A stretch of DNA of 64,000 bases from Anaerolineales bacterium (lineage in GTDB: Bacteria > Chloroflexota > Anaerolineae > JAAEKA01), in NCBI GenBank assembly GCA_020634615.1, contig JACKBI010000009.1, positions 124,001-188,000 of the forward strand. Reading direction: 5' to 3'. Below, one piece after another: positions 25,445 through 36,731 of the stretch (position 1 is its first letter; each line of letters opens with the position of its first letter). The notes under the pieces are model-generated. The model ran no database searches. It worked only from the letters and a program-made list of their open reading frames with translations, and was not told where the DNA came from. The translations under genes and the position numbers were made by a program.

Positions 25445-26611
25445 TTAGCCAAAGGGATCAGGTTCCAACACGGCGGCCTTGAAGCCGGGCAGCTCGTAGT
25501 ACTTTGGCAGCGACAGCAGGTTGTTGTCAGTCCGGTCGTCGGCCGGTGTCGTGAGATATGACCAGTGCGAGCCGGGCGGCGAGACGACACTGACCGGCGT
25601 ATGGCTGCCATCACCGTTGAGCACGTAGAACGCCTTCGTGCCGTCCAGAATCATGCTGCACGCTTCCGAGCGGCGCATCCACCACGACTGGCCGTTGACC
25701 ACTCCGCCCACGTTCGCGATGTAGTACGATTTGCGGTCGCGACTGAAGCCGCGCGTGATGCCCTGGATCTGTATATCGTGCGCTGCCGGCAGTTGCGGCT
25801 CCAGGGCTCGCCAGCGAACCTTGGCCTTGATGAGGGAATGCAGGTTGTAGCCAAAGTTGCCTGCTTCGGGCAGCGCAGGGTTGTCGAACATGCCGTCGGT
25901 GAAGTCCAAAACGAAGTCGCTTTCAGCGATGAGCTGGCTGGCGGTGGCCAGGTGAAACGCCTTGCCCATCACGTCATCCTTGTCGATGCCGGCCCAGATC
26001 AACTCGCTGAGATTCATGGCGTTGCGCATCGCCTGCGAGACAACGTCCGACGCGCCATCGGTGATGGTCTGCTTGACCGCGTCGAAGCGCGCGCGCATCT
26101 CGTCCTCGATCGCCCTGTCACGTGCCGCGCCGCCGTCGACACGCCCCTGGACTGCCTGGTTAAACTGGATCAAATCGATGCCAGTCACAAAGGCCTCCAG
26201 CGTGTTGGCGACGAAGTTGTTGAGCGCCTGGTGCCCCGCTTCGGCCGCGTGGTCGGCGACGTTATCTTCCTCCAGCAACACCGCGGCAAAACCAACCGCG
26301 CCCGGCACTTCGGTTGTGTTGCCCTGAGCATCGGTGAGCGTGATCGGTTTGAGCGTTGTCTCCCACGTGCCGACGTTGGCCGGTATCTTGATCTTGGCGC
26401 CCGGTCCGACGCCGTTGGTGCCCAGGCAGCCGTGGCTGCCCTGGCTGAAGAAGAAGTCAGGCGTCCAACTGAAGCGAGTGAGCATCTGCTTCATGGTGGA
26501 CCCATCGAACTTGAAGCCAATGACCCACATGTACGGCTCAGAATCGCCTTCGTCCGCGCCGTGATAGCAAAAAAGGCGCCACAGTTTCACTCTGATCGGT
26601 ATCTCATCCAT
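25445..26611 (-). CDS. Protein of unknown function with DUF3892-like C-terminal region
   Basis: 388 aa from the ATG at 26609-26611, which has GGGAG eight bases upstream. No signal peptide or membrane span. The N-terminal 120 residues are strand-rich with many aromatic residues. The middle (120-250) is helical. The C-terminal 90 residues (IQGITRGFSRDRKSYYIANVGG is the start, given in part, then WWMRRSEACSMI and AFYVLNGDGS) resemble the small DUF3892 domain. No catalytic motif is recognised. It lies inside the segment bounded by ino1 and its displaced 3' end, with a RelE-type toxin module on the other strand. Confidence 0.65.
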   Translation of the reverse strand: MDEIPIRVKLWRLFCYHGADEGDSEPYMWVIGFKFDGSTMKQMLTRFSWTPDFFFSQGSHGCLGTNGVGPGAKIKIPANVGTWETTLKPITLTDAQGNTTEVPGAVGFAAVLLEEDNVADHAAEAGHQALNNFVANTLEAFVTGIDLIQFNQAVQGRVDGGAARDRAIEDEMRARFDAVKQTITDGASDVVSQAMRNAMNLSELIWAGIDKDDVMGKAFHLATASQLIAESDFVLDFTDGMFDNPALPEAGNFGYNLHSLIKAKVRWRALEPQLPAAHDIQIQGITRGFSRDRKSYYIANVGGVVNGQSWWMRRSEACSMILDGTKAFYVLNGDGSHTPVSVVSPPGSHWSYLTTPADDRTDNNLLSLPKYYELPGFKAAVLEPDPFG

Positions 26612-26910
26612 TGTTCGTCTCCCAAACATCTCTGACATATCAGCCCACACAGGGCTATTGACCGAATCAAGCCGGCGAGTCTTTCGTCACTGCCATGGAA
26701 CGCGTGGCTCTGATCACGCAGTCAGCCGGCCAGTGCGATAGTCTCCATAGAAGCTTGAACGTAAGTTCCGCCGGATTTCGCCGCGTTCCCCGGTAAGATT
26801 GTCGAGATGGTGTATCAGTCTTCAAGCGAGGAGTTTCGCATGTGAGCAAGTATACCTGTACACCCGTGCCTGTGGCGTCGTAGTTAGGTTAATCCAATTC
26901 AAGCATACCC
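26612..26910. other. Intergenic region without a recognised gene
   Basis: Separates the divergently transcribed DUF3892-like gene and the toxin-antitoxin promoter. Nothing beyond the promoter at its right edge was recognised. Confidence 0.4.
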
Positions 26911-26939
26911 TTGTCAATTCCGGCGGGGTTTGCTACAAT
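26911..26939 (+). promoter_or_regulatory. Promoter of the RelE-type module
   Basis: TTGTCA (26911-26916) and TACAAT (26934-26939), 17 bp apart, 50 bp before the antitoxin ATG. Confidence 0.7.
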
Positions 26940-26989
26940 GTACCCAACGTGAACGCGTTGATCGGATCAACAACGGGAGAATTTGGGCA

Positions 26990-27178
26990 ATGGCTCTTCA
27001 GGAACAATTCGTAGTCGATTCAAATGGTAAAAAAACGGGCGTCATTCTTCCTCTCAAACAGTACGAGAAATTGATGGAGGATCTCCATGATCTGGCGGTC
27101 GTCGCAGAGCGCCGCGCCGAAGTGCCGATTAGCCTCGCAGAGATGAGAAGCCGGCTCGAGAAAGATGGCATCCTTTAG
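26990..27178 (+). CDS. Antitoxin of RelE/ParE-type module
   Basis: 62 aa from the ATG at 26990 with GGGAGA upstream. It begins MALQEQFVVDSNGKKTGVIL, the Phd/YefM-like start that binds DNA. The C-terminal half (ERRAEVPISLAEMRSRLEKDG) is the helical toxin-neutralising tail found in antitoxins paired with RelE toxins. It overlaps the toxin gene by 14 bp. It likely autoregulates the promoter at 26911-26939 together with the toxin. Confidence 0.85.
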   Translation: MALQEQFVVDSNGKKTGVILPLKQYEKLMEDLHDLAVVAERRAEVPISLAEMRSRLEKDGIL

Positions 27179-27431
27179 CGTCATCTTCAAGCCTTCGGTC
27201 GAGAAAGACCTGCGCGCATTGCCGCCGTCTGTGATTGCACGCGTCCTCACGCGTATCGAAGCGCTGCGGGATGAACCGTTTCCGCGGCAGTCAATCAAGT
27301 TGGCCGGGGCGGAACAGCTGTACAGGCTGCGTATTGGAGCCTATCGCGTCATCTACAGCGTGGACAAGGATGCTCGGCAGGTAGTTGTGCATCATGTGCG
27401 GCATCGACGAGATGTGTACCGCAAACTGTAG
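27165..27431 (+). CDS. RelE/ParE-family toxin
   Basis: 88 aa, standard length. RelE fold features are VIFKPSVEKDLRALP near the start, GAEQLYRLRIGAYRVIYSVD in the centre and VVVHHVRHRRDVYRKL at the end, with the basic residues and final Tyr used for ribosome-dependent mRNA cleavage. Cytoplasmic. It overlaps its antitoxin gene by 14 bp. The pair lies in a segment bounded by ino1 and a displaced copy of the ino1 3' end. Confidence 0.9.
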   Translation: MASFSVIFKPSVEKDLRALPPSVIARVLTRIEALRDEPFPRQSIKLAGAEQLYRLRIGAYRVIYSVDKDARQVVVHHVRHRRDVYRKL

Positions 27432-27498
27432 ATACCAGCATTGAGTGTAGGTGTCTGTTGGCACTAAACGCGCACACCTGTGGTAGCGTGCGGCACGG

Positions 27499-27597
27499 TC
27501 TGGGCGAGCAAGTCGATGAGATAGTCAGCTAGGTCGTTTGCGCAAGTCCGACATTAAGAATCCAAAGGGGCCGCGGCATCGAAATGCCGCGGCCCCG
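27499..27597 (+). pseudogene. Displaced degenerate copy of the ino1 3' end and terminator
   Basis: Aligns without gaps to about 25309-25402: CTGGRCGAGCARSTCGAKGAG, then GATMGTCAGCTAGG (stop codon kept), then CGACAYTRAGAATCC and a GGGGCCGCGGC...GCCGCGGCCCC hairpin. By eye roughly 80% of positions match. It holds about the last 10 codons, the stop, the spacer and the terminator stem. The U-tract has been lost. There is no upstream coding remnant. Confidence 0.75.
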
Positions 27598-27658
27598 TTG
27601 GTTATTGTGCGGGATCGGTCGTACCGGTTGTCTGCGGGCCACTCAAATGGTGTGGACT

Positions 27659-29078
27659 CTACCCTTCTTTCACACCATCGATCGGCAACTTGACCTCAAA
27701 ACACGTGCTACCTGGCTGCGAGCGCACCTCGATGGTGCCGCCGTGCTTGTCGACGATGATGTGGTGGCTGATGTTGAGGCCGAGACCAGTGCCTGAACCG
27801 GGCGCTTTGGTGGTGAAGAAGGGATCGAAGACGTGCGGCTGGACGGACGGCGGGATGCCTGGGCCGTTGTCCTCGATCTCGACCACCACCAGGCCATCCT
27901 CCTGGCGCGTTCTGACGACCAGCTCGCCCTGCCCATCCATCGCGTCGATGGCGTTGTCGATCAGGTTGGTCCAGACCTGGTTCAGTTCGCTGCCATAGGC
28001 CTCTATACGCGGCAAGTTCTCGGCGTATTCGCGCCGGACGGTGATTCCCGCCCGCAGCTTGCTGCGCAACATCACCAGGGTGTTCTCCAGCCCCTGGTTG
28101 ACATCCACCGCCTGCACGGGCGCCTGGTCCATGAAGGTGTACATCTTCAGCGCTCCCACCAGCTCGGCGATGCGGCCCGCGCCCTGGCCCACCTCCTCCA
28201 GCAGGCTGTAGACGTTGTAGGTCGCCGCCAGCCAGGCCAGCACAGCGGGCAGTTGCGGGCGGTCGAACCCTTCGGCCAACGCTGTCAGGGCGTCGTCGTC
28301 GTAGCCCAGGTTGACCAGCGTCGGTGCGACCTCCCAGGCGTCGTCCAGCCCGGCCGCTTCCAGCCAGGTTTCCACGGCGTATTCCAGGTCACTTTGCGCC
28401 AGCGCGCTGGATTGCTCGAACTGCCGGGCGCGCGCCTGTGCCTGCTTGCCAAGTTCCAGCAGCCGCGCACGCTGCGGGTCGCTGAAAGTTAGCTGGTTGC
28501 GCCGGTCGTTGGCGTCCTGCAACGCCTCCACCGCCAGCCGCAGTTGGTCCGCGCCCCGTTTCGCGGCCGCGGCCGGATTGTTGAGCTCGTGGGCCATGCC
28601 CGCGCTCAACCGGCCCAGCGTCGCCAGTTTCTCGCTCTGCCGCAGCATGATCTCCTGTTGGAGGTAGGACCGCTCCAGGTCGCGCAGCCGCTTGCGCTGC
28701 AGGCTGGTTTGCAGCCGCGCTCGCAACACGATGGGGTTGAACGGCTTGGGCAGGTAATCCACCGCGCCCATTTCGATGCAGCGCACCACGCTGTCGATCT
28801 CGTCGACCGCCGAGATCACGATGACGGGGATGTCGCGCAGCGCGCCGTCGCCGATCATCCGCTCCAGCACCCCGTAGCCGTCCAGCTCCGGCATCACAAT
28901 GTCCAGCAACACCACGTCGAACGGGGCAGCCTTCAACTTCGCCAGCGCTTCGACTCCGTCGCCGGCCACGTCCACCGTATGGCCCTGCTGCTCCAGGATG
29001 CGCGCCAGCTTCATGCGGTTCATCGGATAGTCGTCGACGACCAGCACGCGTCCCACTTCGCCGTTCTTCTGCTCCGGT

Positions 29079-29098
<20 letters not shown>
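27659..29098 (-). CDS. Response-regulator/histidine-kinase fusion
   Basis: 479 aa. Receiver domain at 15-135 (acidic pair DD22-23, phospho-acceptor D66 in VVLLDIVMPELDGYG, Lys118 in PKPF). A coiled-coil linker leads to HisKA with phosphorylated H170 in SAGMAHELNNP, an inserted helical region (about 190-330) and HATPase_c with N box NLIDNAIDAM, DNGPGIPPS and GTGLGL. No membrane segment or sensory domain is seen, so it probably takes signal through the receiver domain from the adjacent hybrid kinase. It overlaps that kinase gene by 20 bp and follows it in the same operon. Confidence 0.92.
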
Positions 29099-31841
<2,743 letters not shown>

Positions 31842-32080
31842 CGGATTTACCTCCACGAACTGACAAGACTCGTGGCTGGCAGCATGACAGCACGAGTCGC
31901 AGGGTCTGGACATCTGCCGAATAGGGCGCGGATTATACCCCAACACAGATTTGGGTGCTAGCCGGATGCAAGCGGCAGGGTAATGGATCTCCCGGGTTTG
32001 TGTTTATCTGAATCGGTCGACCACTTTGCTTGCACTACGCAGTACGCCAATGAGCGATTGACACGGGGATCGACATAAAG

Positions 32081-32146
32081 TGTGAGTTATTTCACACCAA
32101 ACTTGTGAAGTATTTCATAGCGCCAGACGGCGTTCTTTGTTATACT
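32081..32146 (+). promoter_or_regulatory. Promoter with two CRP/FNR-type sites
   Basis: TGTGAgttattTCACA (32081-32096) is a perfect CRP/FNR-type palindrome. TGTGAagtattTCATA (32104-32119) is a near match, with centres 23 bp apart. The -10 box TATACT is at 32141-32146 and no good -35 box exists. With a start about 7 bp after the -10, the second site is centred near -41.5, the class II activator position. The rest of the 31842-32215 intergenic region holds nothing else recognised. Confidence 0.7.
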
Positions 32147-32215
32147 GGGAACTAATGGCGCTGGGACCGCCATCGTCCCAATAGGCACCCATATTCCTGA
32201 AGGGAGGAACTTCTC

Positions 32216-32698
32216 ATGAAGGTGCTAGGTCGCATTACACTCGCATTGGTGTTGATTGCTCTCACAGCGCTGCCGGTGATGGCGCAGGCTACGGTGGTGC
32301 ACGAGCAGGGCCAAGAAAATTACGAGTATAATGGCTCGTTCTTGTGCCTCGACGAGGAACCGTGGGTCGATCACGCGTGGGTCGACGGACCTAGGCGCTG
32401 GGTTTCCCACATTACCTTAGATAGCGCTGGTGGCTTTAACATGAACTATCACGAGACATTCCAGTTCTCCGGGGTGAGTGACATCACAGGCTATCGCTAC
32501 GCCGGCCACTGGGTCAAGAACGAGCATCAGAGCGGACGCGTTGGCGAAGTATACAACTGGGTGTGGCCCGTCGTCGTTCGCAACCTGGATACTCATGAAG
32601 TCGCCGTCAGCGACTTCCAAATGCATGTGACTGTCAATGCAAATGGAGTAGTGACCGTTGACCGTTCTGATTTTGCAGTTCGCTGTCCAGGTCAGTAA
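32216..32698 (+). CDS. Small secreted protein of unknown function
   Basis: 160 aa. A clear signal peptide (MKVLGRITLALVLIALTALP then VMAQA, cleavage after about residue 23) precedes a beta-rich mature domain of about 135 residues with two cysteines (FLCLDEEP and the C-terminal RCPGQ) that could form a disulfide. No family was recognised. It is preceded by tandem CRP/FNR-type operator sites and GGAGG at the ribosome site, and followed by a terminator, so it is a monocistronic, probably activator-dependent gene. Confidence 0.8.
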   Translation: MKVLGRITLALVLIALTALPVMAQATVVHEQGQENYEYNGSFLCLDEEPWVDHAWVDGPRRWVSHITLDSAGGFNMNYHETFQFSGVSDITGYRYAGHWVKNEHQSGRVGEVYNWVWPVVVRNLDTHEVAVSDFQMHVTVNANGVVTVDRSDFAVRCPGQ

Positions 32699-32724
32699 CT
32701 TCTGAGTTGGCGATTTTCCATCAA

Positions 32725-32774
32725 GATCTGGCAGGGCATCTTCCAAACAACTTCGCCACCCCGCCAGGTCTTTT
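32725..32774 (+). terminator. Terminator of the secreted-protein gene
   Basis: GATCTGGCAGGG (32725-32736) pairs with CCCGCCAGGTC (32760-32770), followed by TTTT. It also lies just past the displaced comEC end on the other strand. Confidence 0.6.
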
Positions 32775-32791
32775 CGCGTCTGCTCGCTGGC

Positions 32792-33058
32792 CTACCGCCC
32801 GTCAATCCAAACCGTCTCCCCGTCGCTGGTAAAACTCACCGTCCCCTCCAGATCCGTGCGGTGGAAGTTCGCCTCGCCGACCAGTTCGACCCACGCATCC
32901 TGCACCGCGCCTGAGAGTTGGCGGAAGCGGTCGTCGCTTTGCACGAAGACGACCGCCTGCTGCGCCTGCACCGCGTCCAGCAGCGGCTGGCTGAAGCTGG
33001 CCTGGCGGCTGCCGTCGGGCCGTTTGACGACCGTCGATCGGACGACTTGGCAGCCCAC
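32792..33058 (-). pseudogene. Displaced copy of the comEC 3' end
   Basis: Bases 32793-33037 match 34281-34526, the last 80 or so codons of comEC, at a high level (most mismatches synonymous or conservative), including the stop codon and the SFSQPLL, VVFVQSDDRFRQLSG and NFHRTDLEGTVSFTSDG strings. The frame is still open for 88 codons from a GTG at 33058, directly after the hicB-like stop (TGAGTG), so a short product could be made. No metallo-beta-lactamase active site is included. It is best read as a remnant of an insertion or duplication event. Confidence 0.85.
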
Positions 33059-33265
33059 TCATACGGCGACGACCAGCGTATCAAAACGTTCTGGCGAGAC
33101 GGATAACCCATCCTCCTCTAGAGCCGCAATGTAGCCGCGGATCGCCTCGCTGATATTAGTGACCGCGTCTTCTCTGGAGTTTCCTTGACTGATGCAGCCG
33201 GGCAATGTCGGACATTCAGCGACCCAATAGCCGTCCTCACCAGGGTAAATGATTACCTGTCTCAT
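33059..33265 (-). CDS. HicB-family antitoxin-like protein, no HicA partner
   Basis: 68 aa. MRQVIIYPGEDGYWVAECP then LPGCISQGNSREDAVTNISEAI is the partial RNase-H-fold of HicB antitoxins. There is no C-terminal HTH/RHH extension, as in the short HicB type. No HicA-like dsRNA-binding toxin ORF occurs on either side. The next bases downstream are the displaced comEC end. It is either an orphan antitoxin or a remnant of a hicAB pair trimmed by the event that placed the comEC fragment. Confidence 0.82.
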   Translation of the reverse strand: MRQVIIYPGEDGYWVAECPTLPGCISQGNSREDAVTNISEAIRGYIAALEEDGLSVSPERFDTLVVAV

Positions 33266-33481
33266 CGGTCTACCTCACATCTGAATCACAAGTCGTGTTA
33301 CTGCGGTGCGAAAATTATACCACGCATTGTAGTTGATGGCCGAGCTACTACGGCTAGATCATTCGCGGGAAAACACGACGTTTGTCAATTCGCATTGCCT
33401 CCGCTACAATGTCTTCCACCGCGTACGCCCAGGTTACGCACGACAACCGAACATCCATACCAATCGTTGCCAGGTGATGAA

Positions 33482-33727
33482 ATGAGATTAGCTACCATCA
33501 CAATTCCAGACGTCAAGGTGCAGCTATCGGTCGAACAATTGATAGCTGCTGCGCGTCAATTGGAGCCAGTGGAGAGGGCGGAACTTGCCAAGGCATTGAC
33601 CGACGATGACCTTGATATCGAGCTAGCTCAACTGATTGCTGAACTGTACGGGCAACCTCCAGTTGACGAAATCTCTGACGATGATATCTTGGCTGAAGTA
33701 AGTGCTGTGCGCCAACACCGCTCGTGA
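33482..33727 (+). CDS. Antitoxin of PIN-domain module
   Basis: 81 aa from the ATG at 33482 (AGGTGATG just upstream). The N-terminus MRLATITIPDVKVQLSVEQL and the acidic C-terminus (QPPVDEISDDDILAEV) follow the pattern of small antitoxins coded just before COG1569-type PIN toxins. The longer frame back to 33185 crosses the divergent hicB-like gene and is rejected. The stop is 6 bp before the toxin ATG. Confidence 0.75.
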   Translation: MRLATITIPDVKVQLSVEQLIAAARQLEPVERAELAKALTDDDLDIELAQLIAELYGQPPVDEISDDDILAEVSAVRQHRS

Positions 33728-33733
33728 TTTTTC

Positions 33734-34165
33734 ATGCTGCGCATTGTCGTTGATACCAATATCTGGATACGTGTCTTGTTGCGCGGTCGTATCACGTTGC
33801 CCGTTATGAATGCCTGGCAGGACAATCAGTTTCAGTTGATTACCAGCCAGGCCCTGCTCGACGAGTTCGATGCGGTCTCTCAACGTCCCCGATTGAGTAA
33901 GCATATCGATCCGCTACAAGCCGAAAAACTGCGCCGCCAGATGCGTTCGCGCGCTGAGACTGTGGAGCTAACAACTATCCCGCCTCGCTGCCGCGACCCC
34001 AAAGACCATCCGGTTTTGGCAACAGCTATCGATGGCAGGGCAAATGCAATCCTAACCGGTGACGACGATTTGCGTGCTGACGACGACCTCCGCCGTGCCA
34101 TGGCCGATTATGGCGTTCAGCTTTGGGGTGTTCAAGGATTGCTTGACGCGCTCGAAAGCGATTAA
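33734..34165 (+). CDS. PIN-domain toxin (COG1569-like)
   Basis: 143 aa. PIN-type acidic residues are Asp7 in RIVVDTNIWI, Glu44 in LLDEF, Asp in CRDPKDHPVLATA (about 88-91) and a final DDDL cluster, so a Mg2+-dependent RNase fold. CRDPKDxxxLxxA is characteristic of the 'putative toxin, PIN family' group. It is paired with the small gene 6 bp upstream and lies between comEC and the displaced comEC 3' end. Confidence 0.9.
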   Translation: MLRIVVDTNIWIRVLLRGRITLPVMNAWQDNQFQLITSQALLDEFDAVSQRPRLSKHIDPLQAEKLRRQMRSRAETVELTTIPPRCRDPKDHPVLATAIDGRANAILTGDDDLRADDDLRRAMADYGVQLWGVQGLLDALESD

Positions 34166-34280
34166 CAAGTGCATCGTTCCCATCAGTAGCTCTTGACAGA
34201 CTGCTTCCTTGAATAGAGCTGACAAGGCATCCTCTTTGTCAACGCCACCGACCTGGTTTTTCTCGCCCTTGCAAGACAAT

Positions 34281-36731
34281 CTACGGCCCGTCAATCCAGA
34301 CGGTCTTCCCATCGCTGGTGAAACTCACCGTCCCCTCCAAATCCGTGCGGTGGAAGTTCTCTGCTCCCACGACTTCGACCCACGCATCCTGCACCGCGCC
34401 TGACAACTGGCGGAAGCGGTCGTCGCTTTGCACGAAGACGACCGCGTGATGTGCTTCCACGGCCTCCAGCAGTGGCTGGCTGAAGCTGGCCTGGCGGCCG
34501 CCATCGGGCAGCTTGACGACCGTGGAGCGCAGGTCGATGCCGCTGGCGGCCAGCGCATCCTGCACGTCGTCGCTGGCGTCGCCGGTCAGCAGGAAGCTGG
34601 TGTCGCCCCAGCTCAACCGCAGCACCAGCGAGTTGGCATCCAGATCGGGCTCTCCGTCGCCGGTCAGCGTCGGGTCGGGGCCGGGATGCAGCACGTCCAG
34701 CGCGATTCCGTTGCCCAGCAGTACACGCGTGCCCGCCTCGGCGCGCGTCACCGGTATCTGCTGGCGCTGCAATAACCGCAGCCAGCTTTCGTAGGCCGTC
34801 GAAGGATAGGGGAAGGGCGCCTGCAAGACCTGGTCGATCTGGTAGCGCTCCGGTAGGCCGACCAGACCGCCGACCCGTTCGTCGCCGGGATGGGTCAGCA
34901 CCACCAGTTCCAGCTTGCGGTCGTAGAAGGGCATATGCCTGCCCAGCGCGCCCAGCAGCGCCGTGGGGCTGTAGCCGCCGTCGATCAGCACTTGCTGGCC
35001 GTCGGGCGTCTCGATCAGCACCGCCTCGCCGCGCTCGGAGTCGAGGAAATGGACGTGCAACTTGCCGTCCGGCTGGGTGCGCAGCGAGACGAACAGCAGC
35101 CCGCCCACCACCAACAACGCGGCGGCCGAGAGCGTCGTCGCGGTCGATGAGGTGAGCGCCTGGCGCACCTTGCCGAGGACCGGTGTGTTGGATCGCAGCG
35201 TCAGCACGATACCGCCCAACGCTAGGTAAAACACCCACAGCCCGGCACGGCCCAGATCGACGTTGACCGAGGCGAAAGGCAGCGGCGCGAGCGCCTCTAC
35301 CACGGCGACAGTCCAGTGCAGCGCCAGGAACGGGATCGTCATGGCGGCCTGCGCGGCCAGCCAAAGCGCGTTCAGCGACTCGCCGATCAGCCCCAGGATC
35401 GTGCCCAGGCCGCCCCAGATCATGACATACGGCTGGACCGGCAGCACCAGCAGGTTGGTCAGCGGCGAGACGACCGAGACACGCCCGAAGTAGAACGCGA
35501 TCAGCGGCAGGGTCAGGATCGTCGCGGCCAGCGTCACGATCAGCGCGTCGTTGAGGAAGCCGGTCGCGGTGCGCGCCACGCTCGACGGCAGGCGCGCGTT
35601 GACCCTGGCCTCGAACCACTGCGTCATCGGCGTCGCAAACATCACCAGACTCAGCGTGGCGATGAAACTCAGCTCGAAGCCGACATCCCATAGCGTCAAC
35701 GGGTTGAGCAGCGTCATCAGGAATCCGGCCACGAAGAGCGAAACCGCGGCCGTGCTGCGTCGGTTGAGGTAGACCGCCAGCGCCACCAGCACCCCCATGA
35801 TCGCCGCGCGCACCACCGCGGCATCCGCGCCGACCAGCAGCGTGTAGAGGATGATGCCGCCGATCACCGGCCAGAAGGCGCGCTTGCCGCCAATCAGCCG
35901 CGCAAAGATGGCCGTCAGCAGCCCGGCGACGATCGTGATGTTGAATCCCGAGATCACGATGATGTGACTGACGCCGGTGCGGTTGAACATGTCGTAGAGC
36001 GCCGGATCGATGCCAGTTTCCACGCCCAGCAGGATGCCGGTCAACAACCCCGACTCCGGCTCCGGCAGCAGGCGGGCGATGACAGCCTGGGCATGGTCGC
36101 GAAAGCGATAGAGCGCCTCCCAGAACCGATGGCCGTAGCCGTGGCCCAGCACAGTGACTTGCGGCTGCTGCACCAGGGTGTGGACACCTTGCCGCGCCAG
36201 GTATTCCCTGTAGTCGAAATCCTCGAAGACCGGCGCATCTTCCAGCCGGCCGTGCACCGCGATGCGATCGCCATAGCGCAGTCCCAGCGCGCGGTCTACA
36301 GTCAGCAGCGCGTCGCCATCCACCGGCAGTGGGTCGCCCTGGTTGGCCAGTGTCAGGCTTTCAGCCCGCAGGCGAATACGCACCCGGGTGTCGCGCGCTT
36401 CGGGCGGTTTCACCACCACGCCGGTGACCGTCGTCCAGGTGGGGTTGTCGAGCGAACCGTTGTGAAAGGCCAGATCGGTGGGGGAGAAGCAAGGCAGGAA
36501 GGGGGAAAGCTGAAAGCGCAGCGCTCCCAGCAGGAGCAGGAGGATCGCCGCCGCTGGCAATCGCCAGCGCGGCCGGTTGCGGCTCAGGATCAGCGCCAGC
36601 GCCGGCAGCGCGAGCAACCCGGCCCAGACCAGCGGCCCCGGCGCGTCGCAACTCACCACGCCCAGCGACCAGGCCCAGCGCGCCAGCCAGATTCCCGTTG
36701 CCCACGCGATGATCAACCAGACAAGGGTCAT
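34281..36731 (-). CDS. comEC: ComEC/Rec2 DNA-uptake channel
   Basis: 816 aa from the ATG at 36729-36731 (AAGGCGAA upstream); a second ATG at 36749 is possible. N-terminal DUF4131-like segment with membrane spans and OB-type domain (about 60-190), the competence domain with many membrane spans (about 210-500; GVSHIIVISGFNI is the family signature), then a C-terminal metallo-beta-lactamase-like domain (about 555-816; DGGYSPTALLGALG, LTHPGDERVGG, LTGDASDD). It forms the inner-membrane channel for single-stranded DNA in transformation. The usual first HXHXDH motif is reduced to LTHPGDE. The last 245 bp are duplicated at 32793-33037. Confidence 0.93.
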   Translation of the reverse strand: MTLVWLIIAWATGIWLARWAWSLGVVSCDAPGPLVWAGLLALPALALILSRNRPRWRLPAAAILLLLLGALRFQLSPFLPCFSPTDLAFHNGSLDNPTWTTVTGVVVKPPEARDTRVRIRLRAESLTLANQGDPLPVDGDALLTVDRALGLRYGDRIAVHGRLEDAPVFEDFDYREYLARQGVHTLVQQPQVTVLGHGYGHRFWEALYRFRDHAQAVIARLLPEPESGLLTGILLGVETGIDPALYDMFNRTGVSHIIVISGFNITIVAGLLTAIFARLIGGKRAFWPVIGGIILYTLLVGADAAVVRAAIMGVLVALAVYLNRRSTAAVSLFVAGFLMTLLNPLTLWDVGFELSFIATLSLVMFATPMTQWFEARVNARLPSSVARTATGFLNDALIVTLAATILTLPLIAFYFGRVSVVSPLTNLLVLPVQPYVMIWGGLGTILGLIGESLNALWLAAQAAMTIPFLALHWTVAVVEALAPLPFASVNVDLGRAGLWVFYLALGGIVLTLRSNTPVLGKVRQALTSSTATTLSAAALLVVGGLLFVSLRTQPDGKLHVHFLDSERGEAVLIETPDGQQVLIDGGYSPTALLGALGRHMPFYDRKLELVVLTHPGDERVGGLVGLPERYQIDQVLQAPFPYPSTAYESWLRLLQRQQIPVTRAEAGTRVLLGNGIALDVLHPGPDPTLTGDGEPDLDANSLVLRLSWGDTSFLLTGDASDDVQDALAASGIDLRSTVVKLPDGGRQASFSQPLLEAVEAHHAVVFVQSDDRFRQLSGAVQDAWVEVVGAENFHRTDLEGTVSFTSDGKTVWIDGP

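Noticed and set aside
27567..27596. Independent terminator
   Set aside because: The hairpin is part of the degenerate ino1-end copy and lacks a T-run; no transcript needing it was identified.
25445..27600. Classical integrative element at ino1
   Set aside because: No integrase, transposase, excisionase or short att core was found, so only the duplicated 3' end is claimed, not a defined mobile element.
33185..33481. N-terminal extension of the PIN-module antitoxin
   Set aside because: It overlaps the divergent hicB-like gene and its upstream region; the 81-residue version from 33482 matches the family size.
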